This document shows, piece by piece, positions 49,781 through 60,560 of a stretch of DNA of 64,000 nt. Location: contig NC_088786.1 of the NCBI RefSeq assembly GCF_949628265.1, positions 7,130,001-7,194,000 on the forward strand. Direction: 5' to 3'. Each line of letters opens with the position of its first letter. Position 1 is the stretch's first letter. Below the pieces are notes generated by a model. It made no database searches, had not been told where the DNA came from, and worked only from the letters and a program-made list of their open reading frames with translations. A program made the translations under genes and the position numbers. This DNA comes from Cloeon dipterum (taxonomy: Eukaryota; Arthropoda; Insecta; Ephemeroptera; Baetidae).

Positions 49781-52700
49781 CGTACATGTTTTAGTTTTCT
49801 AGTGAAAAGACGCTCATATCACCTTCCATTTGGCAAATCCGTCCAATCCAACCAAAGTTGCGGTAAAGTAAAGAAAAACGGCGGGCCTGAAGGGTTCTTT
49901 CGGACTCTCACGGGGCCTGAATTCGCCACGGCGTATACCTTTACGCTTTTTATCAGCGGATGTAGATATCTGCTAGGCCGAACGAAAAGCAAAGGGTCGT
50001 GAGTACACAAGTTCTAATAAAGAAAGCAGCAGCGGCGGACGGGGGCCAGATCCGTAAGAAATTGATTCCACTTTATGAGCAGACTCGTTTGCTTTTTCCT
50101 GCTATCCCCGAGTCCATTTCTTCTGGCCCTGTAGGAGAAATAATCCGAGAAAGCCGCAGCACACGCAGCTCTCGCTTCAAATAAATCACGGCCGGCCATA
50201 ATCCAATTGTAAATATATATAGCGAGTGTGCCATTTCCCTTTTCGGGCATCGTGTTTGTTGTTGGGCTTTGTGCAATATTGAAAAGTGCTCTGGCTGCGA
50301 ATAAAATTTGTTTTATCTCCACGGTGTGGAGGCAGCGGCGGTCAGATTAAATTTTCATCCTTCTTGGTACGCACGCGACGTCGTCATAATCAATGCTTTT
50401 GCTGCGGGCCGCCCAACTTAATTAAGCCCTCGCTCGCTCCTGCTTGTGCAAATGTTGAACTTAAAAATTGCACCGGTTCCCGCGGCTGCCGCTTCTGAAA
50501 TCTCGCGAATCGATATTAATTGTCAGCTCAGCCCACGTTCACGCTGTGAATATTCAATTTTCTCTCTTGGATGGCTCCATTTTGCCTCTGCGATTCGGAA
50601 ATTTATTTTCCGTGTGAATGGAAGGTTGAATTGAGTTGATGAATCGTGCTTGACAGACACGGCATTTTCTGCAAAAGGGGAATGGAAATACAGAAATTCT
50701 TTATGACCAGGAAAACAAAAATAAATCATTTACCACAGCACATATTTTTTAAAATTGTGGCATACAGTTAAAATTTGACACACGAATCGTTAAGTTTTAT
50801 TAAAGACTCACTCAACGGTGAGGAAAAATCTAAACAGGCCAGAGTTTTTTTGAATATCAAATATCGAGAAAAAGATGTGTAATTTGGAAAAATCAAAGTT
50901 GGAATTCAAAAATTTTCCAATTAAATATCACGGCCGAGAAGCAAAATTTACAAATTGAGAAAGGAAATTAAATATGAATTAAAGAATTAGTTATTGAAAC
51001 ACTTGTCTTATTTGTATTCCAATACAACTAAATGCTGCATAGTGACTGACCAAATAACTAAATTATTTTTATCTCCAAATTTTGAGTTAACTAATCGAAT
51101 CCACCTACCCACATTGAATTTCCCCTTCAATGTGAAAACACAATTGTTGTTAAAACGCTCAAATTGACAACCCTAAAATCCCAACCGTTGATATTGGTTT
51201 GCTCTGGAGTTCCGTTTTGATCTCACAATAAGAAATATAAAAATTGACAAAAGAAATTAAACAATATTAGTGTTCTTACATATGTTTTTAATATTAAAAT
51301 TAAACATTTAACAAATTTATTGTAATGCTTGAAAAATAATATGTTTATTTACAGTAAAAAAATAATAAGAGCTCAAACTTTTTAATAAATAATTTATTTA
51401 ACATTATAAAAGTTAACATTTGTTCATTTTTCTATACAATTTTTAAATATATTCAGTATCAACAAAATTAAATTTATTATTAGCTTTGTAAATTACATAT
51501 AAATTTGAAGTGCCTCATTGAAGTAGTCGAGCTAAAAATAAATTCTTCTATTCTTCTAAACACTTCTTCCTATATCTCTGATGAGCTTATACAACTAAAT
51601 CTAAAAACCCAGTAGAAAATGGAGTATACAGCTTAAGCTATATATACCTTTAATGAACCAAAGGCTTGCTACTTACAACTCTCCTTCTCCTAGCTAATAA
51701 TATAGTACATATAGGTGATGTGAAATGTGAGGTTAAACAAAATTCAGGTAAAATTAAAATATTGCGTTAAGATAATTTTACGAGAATGGTTGAAAATCCA
51801 ACCTAATAGCCATGCTTATTAAAACAGATTATTATTATTATGCCAACGAAATGAAATTTAAAAACCAAAATAAATTTTACAAGATCGATTTATCAATTCA
51901 TACATCAGAGAGAAATAAATTATTAAGAGCGTCAAAATATTCTCTCGAATATAAAAGGAGAGCACCTAATTTTCCAAATTGCGATCTGTATAGGCTGAGA
52001 ATTTTATACGATCGGCTTTTTATCCAGCTTAAAATTGTCTAAAACAATTTAAACTTTCAAATAAGACCACAAATACACCAGAATTTATAGAGAAATATTT
52101 GAATTTGAGGTTACATTTTAAAATCTTTTTTCATCACTTTATTGATCAACAGCCAGAAGATATTTTCTACAAACGAAAACTCGATATTAGTACCAAATTT
52201 TAGCTATGTATATATTTGGCAATTAAATTTCTTTGGAAAAGAGAATAGAACCTAATTTTTATTTCATGAATTATATTTCTAGAGAGTCAAATTTTAAAAA
52301 AGATTAAAAAACGATATTAAATTCAAGCCATTCTTACTGTAGAGATGTAAAACAATTTTCAGTTTTCGAGTTGAAAAATTACTAATATCAGATTTGATAT
52401 TGGCAAGAAAACATTATTAATTCAAATTCGGATCATAATTAAAAAATATTTCAGCTTAGATTGATGACTCAAAATGTTCGATAGCCTTGAAAAATGCGCT
52501 TGTCGCTGTGATGGCGTTACGAGAAGTTATATTTAATCGGAAGTAGAGGATGTCTCATTACCGCAGCTCAAAATTGAAAACACGGGCAATTAGAACGCGT
52601 TTAAAAGCGTTCATGACTGCGTGCAGAGAGTGTCGTGCGCACGCTGGCAGCTGCTTTCGGGTCCTAATCCAATTTGCATACTTGAGTTGGGGGGGGGGGT

Positions 52701-53390
52701 GGCAGTGGCGCGAATTCGCGCGATCTATTATGAATGAATGGGCCATCCAAATTAACTCTCGGGCGACGGACGCTGCCCGCGCGCGTATAATTGAATGACC
52801 TCTGCGCGCGCCCTCTTGGCCGGGGCTAAATTAGAGCGAGCGAATTCCTGCATGCCTAACCAGATTTCGCTTGTTGGCCTGCGGTCTTCCGCTTTTCACA
52901 AACAATAATCCGCCTCCGATTACAATTAACTGACGGCCATGGGGAGCTCAAGAAAGCGAGCGCGGAATGAATATTGCCGAGCACAAAGCCAGCCAGAAAG
53001 CCAACCAGCCGTCGGCCGAAAATAAGTACGCGAAGGATTATGGACATGGCCGAGCAACAGCTGCCGGCAATGGAGTCGTTCTCTTCTCCAACCCCGTCTG
53101 GAAACCGATGCGGACCCTCGAGTGAGTTAGACTTCGAGCAAAATGGGCCTTTGTGCTCAATGCAATTATAAAGCAAATTATGATTTACTACTCTAGTCTC
53201 AAGAATCATCAAATTTGTGAAATAAAAGTTCTTTTTATTTAACAGATCTGCGTGATTTATATTATAAAAGGCTATAAAATCCTAACAATAAAAACAGTTA
53301 CACATTTTTAAGAAAAGAACGCGCAAAACTCCTCCAATTTTTCTTTTCTGGCATTTTCCATGTTATTTATCCCAAATTGATCCCGGAAAT
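49781..53390. other. Non-coding region
   Basis: GC-rich islands at about 49800-50640 and 52550-53180. The stretch between (50740-52500) is AT-rich with nothing recognisable. An 11-G run lies at 52689-52699. Confidence 0.4.
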
Positions 53391-56300
53391 AGTACTATTT
53401 AGGGCCAAACCAAGGCACCATCACCCAACCGGACCGCGCTCTTTGATGGCCACCCCCAGAATCTCCACGCCAAAGTTTGGATATATCCTTAAAGGATAAA
53501 ATTGACAAAAAACAAACCAGAGTGAAAGTTATGTAAAAAAAAATGACGGTAACGAGAGAGCCAATGCTCGCGGCGACCATGGCGAAATGTTTACAAACGG
53601 ATCTGTCACCGCAGGGGTGCACTGGTCATAAAAAGTGCATCGCTCATCAAACACCTAAATTTTCACTTTCGAATTGAGTATGTGTTGCCCTTTTCTTGCA
53701 ACAAGGAGAGAAATTCGAGTTTGTTAGTTTAGTAGTGATTGTTGCTACTGACTTATCCCATGACTCTGGGATCGGCCATGTTGAATAGCTTGGTGCAAAG
53801 AGCAAAAATTTAAGATTGAAGTGACGGCTCAGTGGACCAAACTATTCACTACGAAACTTCTTAGAGTTCCCCTATAATAACAATAAAAATATTAATATTG
53901 CTAAATAAAACAAAATAATTAAAGATTGTTGCATGCGATAAAAATAACATTTACAGTAGTTTTATTAGTTTTAGGATTTTGAATATACTATATTTTAAAA
54001 TTACTTATGTCTACAGTTAAATTATTAGATCATACTTCATTACCATTTGAATTATCATACTTTCCAGTTCATCATTTATTATGTATTAACCCAACTAAAA
54101 AATATTAATTTCCCCAAAGATGTAAGCATAAAATTAATTTATGATATTTAATCCAGCTAGGAAAAAAGTGTTTGAGTGGATAACAAAAGCATTTTTTTCC
54201 ACCTGTTATTCATATACAACGCTTTTGATGGAAACCAATTGAAATAGATATATTGTATCGAAATTTTAAGGACACGTTTTTTAAAAAAAAACGTTTATTA
54301 TGAGCCAGGACATTTTGAACAGCAGGACAGCCAAATTTGCCAGATCGATATTTCAAATTAGTTTATTATGACATCCATTCCACTCCTTTGATATTTTTAC
54401 TCTCGAAAAACTTCCCTTCATCTGGTTGAAATACTCGAGTTTCCAATTGAGTTCAACAGATTGGCATATCACATTGAAATAGCAAGGAAAAACATTTATT
54501 TATTGGCCTTTCACTATCAGTTGTGGGCAAAAGCGAAACGGACGGAGAGAGCGAAATTAATATTGGAGCCACGATCTGCTCAATCGTCGGGACGAGAGGC
54601 ATTGTGATTTGGCGAAGCACGCACCGCACACAATGGCCCACAATCGACATCAAAACGCGCCGTGGCGGTGGCGGTGCGGCGGCTTGCATTTTCGGCAAAG
54701 GGCAGAGAGGGAGATCACTTTGTCAGAGATGCGGTATCAAATCAGAAGAGCCCATTTTGACCGCAGTCGGGCCTGAATCGCATTAATTAATCAGCCGGAC
54801 CGAGAGAGGGATGGCGGCTCTTTATCTGCGCCGCGTAGATAAATAATAAACACACGCACCTTGCCGGTCGAGCACAAGGGCGGAGGAGAGCGAGAGAGAA
54901 ATAATGCGGCGCGCAGACGAGCTTGTTGGCCTTAATAGAGAGCGCACCGCTCATTTGTAACGTCGCCTGGGACACCTGCCCTTGCAGCCCGAATAAATGC
55001 GTCTTGCGAGCAGAGTTGCCACACGATTGTTCTTTTCCGCACGCCGCACAATCCAGCTTGTCATTTTCTTGCAAAGGAGATGAGAGAAATGTTGCATTGC
55101 AGCCGTGCTCTCTCGGGTGGGAAGCCAAATGATGTCCTAGTTCTACGAGTTCTGAGTAGTTAAAAGGTTGACCCTTTGGGACTCAACCGCTACTATTTCT
55201 GTGTCTCATAATTCACAGAAAGTCATATAAGAATAAAATCTTAGAAATTTTATTAAGAAACATTTGTTTTTGAGCTTTTTTAAAGCAATAAAAATTAACG
55301 AGAAATTCCATATCCCAGTCAGTTTTATTCGCTTCCAGAGAATCGAAAATTTTAGTATCCATTTTAATCGGAACATAAACAGTCCCTTTTGAAGGAACCG
55401 TCACAAAATTGTTCGGTCCTTTCATGGAACCATTTTGGTTTCTTTATCATGATTTATGCATACGAAAATCTCTATTTAGTTACTGATTAATACGTCTATT
55501 TCACTGTTTTAATACTAAATTAACAGGAATGATTTCTATCACAACATAATCCTGGCTGCATGATTAGTAAATTTCTTGATCTTGGTGCGTCAAAAACATC
55601 TCTTGCTCTCACGACCGCCTTATTAATCCTGAAAAATGAAAGTTTCCCTGTGAAAATCACGTTTAATTGGACGTTTAATCATTAACACTGAAAATCCCGG
55701 CGAGAAACAATTTCGGCATAAATCCGCCGCCGCCACCACTTCGAAAAGCTGCACGCAATTTGAAAATCCAGCAGCTATTTATTTTGCAAATTTCAAAGGA
55801 TTTTCCAGCAGCATGGTTATCAAAAGGTAGCAGGGGAGGCGCGGGCGCGCAGTTGGTTGGCAAAAGAGGGCTCAGCGATAAATCACGCACGTGGGGGTGC
55901 AATGGAAATTATCATGCCTGCGTGCTCTCGCACACACTCACTCGGTGTATTTAACCTAAAAACAGCAGAAATTTATCACTTGGCGCTGCCGCCGCCGCCT
56001 CTCCCTCTCGCCCCCTTCGCATCATCCAGCACCCACTAATTATTATTATTATTATTTCGAATAAAACGCACCGTGCGGTAATTACATTCTACAAAAACAA
56101 TCCGCCTGTCGGAATGACGAGAGAATTTTGACAAAAGCACACACGTGACTTGCCAACTTGTTTCAAAGTACTGGGGCTTCATTTGCACGGCGCCGCGCAT
56201 AAAACATAAATTTCCGCCCCAGCCAACGCGCGCTCTGGCTCTGTAGAGCGATATATTGTTCGCATTTAATTTGTTTCGCCATTCAGCACTTTTAGTCACA

Positions 56301-56790
56301 AGGCTTCGAGTTATTATTCGCGGAATGCGTGATTTGCGGGACTGTTTTGAATTCAATTTTGTTCCACTTTGAGCGCGGCGCGTGCAGCATTTGTCCGCGT
56401 TCCTATACATACAGTATGGCTCTCTCCAATTAATTGGACTTACATATATATAACTATATAATATGGAATTGAGTATGATTGTTTTGCAGTTCTGCGGCTC
56501 AGTCAGAGCTGTGGTTAGCGGTGAACAGGGATAAAAATGATATCCTTCCTGTTAAATTAATAATTCTGAATTGAGTGCTGAAAACAAATTAACTGTTTAT
56601 CAGTATTATAAAAATGAACACTTCTAATGCAATTTAATTCGAAAAGTTGATGGCTTTAGAAGGGTAATACCCCGGAAAATCTTTGTCAAAAATGCATAAA
56701 CCAATCCCAGGTGATTAAGCTAGAGCCAAATTGATTACGTAGATATTTTCTTCTTGAAAAAGTGTTTGCAAAGTTTGTAAAACCAGCATA
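53391..56790. other. Non-coding region
   Basis: Islands at about 53400-53640, 54510-55140 and 55680-56400, with AT-rich DNA between (53820-54480, 55140-55660). A short (TTA)n run lies at 56037-56056. Frames in the islands overlap on both strands. No gene recognised. Confidence 0.4.
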
Positions 56791-57232
56791 ACCAGCCCGT
56801 TGGCTCGCATTGTTAAGGCACTCTCAGGAGTGTCAAAGCAATGTGAGGTATTTGAGCAGTTCGGAGATCTAATACTGGCTACCCAATGTCAGAGATGGCA
56901 AAAAGTGGTTAGTTTAGTGACTCGAATTGCTCAAATTGCTCGACGGGCTGGGAGGCGCACCGGCGCCGACTCGCTACTTGCTGGTTTGCACCTTTCCAGC
57001 ATGCGTGATTTGGCTTCACGGGACAAATGTCTAGCGTTTCAATGCAGTCCTCGGTGCGGAGGCAAGTGGCCCTTCAGTGGGCTGGGTCCCTGTGCGGCCT
57101 GGTGCGCCCATGTTATCCGTTCGCGGTGTTATTGGGACCCGGGTTTCAGCATTCGTGCTAGTGCAGTGCGCGCCCTTCCCGGTCCTCGGACGGACAAGGA
57201 TAAAAAGAGCAAAAAAAAAAAAAAAAAAAAAA
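56791..57232 (+). mobile_element. tRNA-derived SINE with poly(A) tail
   Basis: The head CCCGTTGGCTCGCATTGTTAAGGCACTC resembles the tRNA A-box region (TTGGCTCAGTTGGTAGAGC). AGTTCGGAGATCT at 56858-56870 sits where a B box (GGTTCGAATCC) is expected. A unique GC-rich body follows, then a run of 22 A at 57211-57232. The body recurs at 40519-40672. Target duplications were not found by eye. The 161-codon frame across it is probably accidental. Confidence 0.6.
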
Positions 57233-58808
57233 TTTCAAATTTCTTCGTATTTATTCATTTTACAAAAAAAAAACACTATCAATAAAAGTTTCAGAAGAAA
57301 AGAATCATAATCGGTCATAAAAGTATGTTCAAAAAACACTAAATTTATTTAGAAAATTGGCACTGTCATAAAATGCTCTTTTTTACCATTCAAAATTCGA
57401 TACAATATTGTTAAAAGCAGAGGGGCCGGAGCCGCGAAAATATCATGATTTTCTAGACGATAGATATTTTTTGCTTTTGTGTCTACAACCCAAGACAAAT
57501 AACAGAGAAAGTACAGGGTGCAAGTAAAAATCTCTCATTTGCAAAACAAAGAACAAATCTCCCTGAGTTGCATTTTTATTCCATATTATTCTAGAAAAAA
57601 GGTCTCCTTACAAGCCTATAAAAAATTAACCAAAACACTATTAACTAAATAATTGTTGTAACGCTTTGATCAAAATGATTTTAAGGATGCACGGGATAAC
57701 ATATTTATGAAACTGTTGTTTGCAATATCTAAATAAAATATGACATTCAGTACGTGAGAAATCAGAGACGCTCTTCTATACGATCTTCTTGTTTCGTCGC
57801 ACTTGTCAGGAACTGGTTCAATTAGCCAGCAAATCAGTCTGAATAGAGCAATAAATCACTCGTACTGGAGGCCTTGCAACCCAGCGCGCAGTTTCTTCCT
57901 CTTAAGCCGGGAATAATTTGAATGGCTTCAATTATTCTCGCCAAGAGCAGAGCAGAGCCTCTCGGAGCGTGTATGATGCAATAAAGTTTTCATGCTGCAG
58001 CCCGAGTGCCAATTACGTTCAATTTCGCCTGCCGCTTTTGACTCTGGCGCGGAGCAGAGAGGCAAACGGGCCGCATAATGGAGTGTGTATAGAGTTATGG
58101 CTGTTTCGTATGCGTTCGTTCTCTTTCAAAAGCTAGGCGGCAGGCTCACAGTTTTGCAGCCCGTCGTCTCTGCTGCGCGCACACACAGCGAGCGGCTCGG
58201 CTCTGCTCTCTCTCTCTGTGTCATTATTATTCAATTAAACATCACGCTCTTTCCAACCCTGCTCCTATCGCGAAATTAACCTTCCCGCTTAATTGCTGGA
58301 GCCAAAGTGCACGTCATGTGCCGGGGGAGGCATGGCATTGGGTGAATTAGTAGACAGACACTTTCGCTGTTGCTCTCTGTTATTACGGCCAATTCAGCTT
58401 TGATGCGGCGAATTTGATTTGGACCAACCCCTTTTGCACACTTAATCACCCCCTCTTTGGATCGTTTCATTTGGTATTTCAATATATACCTTATCAACGA
58501 AGAACCACAAACGTTTCACAAAATCTTTTATTTTAATCAAATTAATCTAGGCGGAGAGTAATATTTTCATTATGATTTGTTGGGAGAAGTCCACACTCCA
58601 CATGCCACAAATTAAAAAAAAAACGCGGCGAGGGTTTTACTTTTTATAGTTGTTGGAAGGAACTTAAAAACTCTTTAAAGGTGTAGAAAATTTAAAAATG
58701 TTCTAGGTTTCCCATTAAATTTTTTAGAGAATTTGATCTAAAAATTTAATGATGAAGCGGCGAGCAATTTCTCATTTTTTAAAATCATGATTTAATTCAC
58801 CAGTAGAT
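57233..58808. other. Non-coding region before the protease gene
   Basis: AT-rich to about 57760, then a GC-rich island at about 57770-58450 with CTCTCTCTCTCTG at about 58208. No gene recognised. Confidence 0.4.
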
Positions 58809-58814
58809 TTTATT
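58809..58814 (-). terminator. Poly(A) signal AATAAA for the serine protease gene
   Basis: AATAAA on the minus strand, about 118 nt after the protease stop codon. Confidence 0.5.
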
Positions 58815-58931
58815 TCAATTCATGTTTCGCAAATATTTGAATAGACCAAAGGAGTCGAAATCAAGGAAAAATACTTATAAACGCATCATAAATTGAGCGA
58901 ATCATATCAATTTTTTATCCAAAATTTGTAT

Positions 58932-60236
58932 TCAATTTTCGATAGCAATGCTTGTTTTCTCAGAAATCCAGCCTAAAAAGCTGGTGACCCTGGCGAAGGT
59001 GCTGATGTATCCAACGCACTTTTCGGGCCCTCCAGACACAGTTCCAATGATTGTGTACTTCTTGTCACTTTCACGCATCATAAGTGGGCCTCCGCTATCC
59101 CCCTGAAACAACTTCAATTGAAAAAAGTTACAAAATAGATGGAAATCACGTACAAAACAAGCTGATTTCACTTTTTCCGGCCCAATGCAAATGACACTGT
59201 CAGTGACAAAGGTCGCATCATAAAGAGTGGCGCATTGAGCGTTCGTAATCGTCTTCATATTGGCAAACTTTAAAAACCGGCTAGCGGAGCCACCTGACAT
59301 CCAGAGTGGAATTATTTCATTTTTCGTAGACTTGCGCAATTTTACTGTCAGCGGTTTGTCCATATCCAGAGATTACAACGGCAATCCCAGCAAACGAATT
59401 TGTTGCCTGCGAGTATTTGGGCAGGCGGATTGCACTAACAAATTTGTCTTCAATTTAAGTTGATTTTTGTGTGGTGTAAGAATCTCTTTTCTTGTAATTT
59501 ACCAAATTTGAATGACACTTGGACAAGACCGATATCGTTCTGTGCGGTTGTTTCGTCATATTCCTCATGATAAATTGCTGTTGTAGAGTTCCAAACTTGC
59601 TCGCCTCTTTCTTTGAATCTATTTGCGATAACTCCTCCTGCACTTATCATGAAGTTTGTTCCTCTAAATTGAAATTATTTATCACAGATTTAACGGAAAA
59701 TTAAATCAAAGACAATAAATGAATAATTCATATAAAACTTGAGAGTTTTCACCCAAAAACGCAGTGGGCAGCAGTAAGAACCCATTCAGTAGAAATAAGG
59801 GAGCCTCCACAGATCCAGGAGCCGTCTCCAACCAATAAAATCTGCCAGGGAAATTTCTTTTTTGCGGCTCGAGCCCCTCCCGTGATCTGCTCTTCAATTC
59901 CAATCGGAACGGAACCAGCATCAGCTATTAATTACTCAAATTTTTCAAAATGTCTTGTAATTTCAACGGGAGACGAACCTGGCTGTTTCTTAGTCGCTCC
60001 TTTATATTTGTAGTCAAGTTTCGGACTGTATTTACGAGCTTTTACATTTTTTGAAGCCAATAATTGTTTGGATGTAGTAGCTGATTTAATGACGAGCCTC
60101 TTGAATGGCAGATCTGGTAAATCATAACCATGAACCTGAAATGACGGAAACTAAATTTTATTTAATAAAACAAAATTTGGGTAATTACCATGCACAGAGA
60201 TATAACTACCGTAATAATCAAACCGAGCAATTTCAT
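58932..60236 (-). CDS. Secreted chymotrypsin-like serine protease (S1A), seven exons, 316 aa
   Basis: Exons in transcription order: 60236-60189, 60135-59979, 59924-59753, 59663-59503, 59447-59346, 59293-59154 and 59102-58932 (951 nt). Introns are 53, 54, 89, 55, 52 and 51 bp, all GT..AG. Residues 1-16 form a signal peptide (MKLLGLIITVVISLCM) and about 18-81 a basic propeptide. The mature enzyme starts at I82 (ITGG). The catalytic residues are His122 (TAAHC), Asp169 (NDIGL) and Ser263 (GDSGGP). Six cysteines fit three bonds (107-123, 234-249, 259-289). The residue at chymotrypsin position 189 is Ser257, which argues for chymotrypsin- or elastase-like rather than trypsin cleavage. The usual Trp215 is Gly284. 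The residue before the activation cut is Gln81, not Arg/Lys. Exon choice restores all family motifs in one frame. Probably digestive or haemolymph; the substrate is unknown. Confidence 0.92.
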
Positions 60237-60560
60237 GCCTATTTTTTCCTTTGAAAGTTTAGATTGTAATTAAAATTTTAGCACTGCAATATAAATCATC
60301 GCAATATGCCAACATGAAATGGAAAGCTAGAATGAACTGATGGCCTAGTTCAACAGCACAGGAAGTGACCGTCAAAACGTGGAATATGAAAACAAGCGGA
60401 AATGCGTTAGTCTGAGCGTCAGGCGGCTGGCGTCAATAAAATGACTGATATTCGAACCTATGAAAGTGAATAGTGATAGAAACAACCAAATTTTTTAATT
60501 ATTAAAAAAATAAAAACTAGAGAAGATGCTGTAAAAGCACGAGATAAATAACCGTTTAAT
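60237..60560 (-). promoter_or_regulatory. Probable 5' flank of the protease gene
   Basis: AT-rich sequence upstream of the start codon. A GATA word in plus-strand orientation (AGATAA, 60542-60547) lies about 306 bp upstream. No convincing TATA box was found. Confidence 0.3.

Noticed and set aside
60440..60475. GGTTCGAATA on the minus strand as a tRNA T-arm
   Set aside because: Flanks cannot form the acceptor or T stems of a tRNA.
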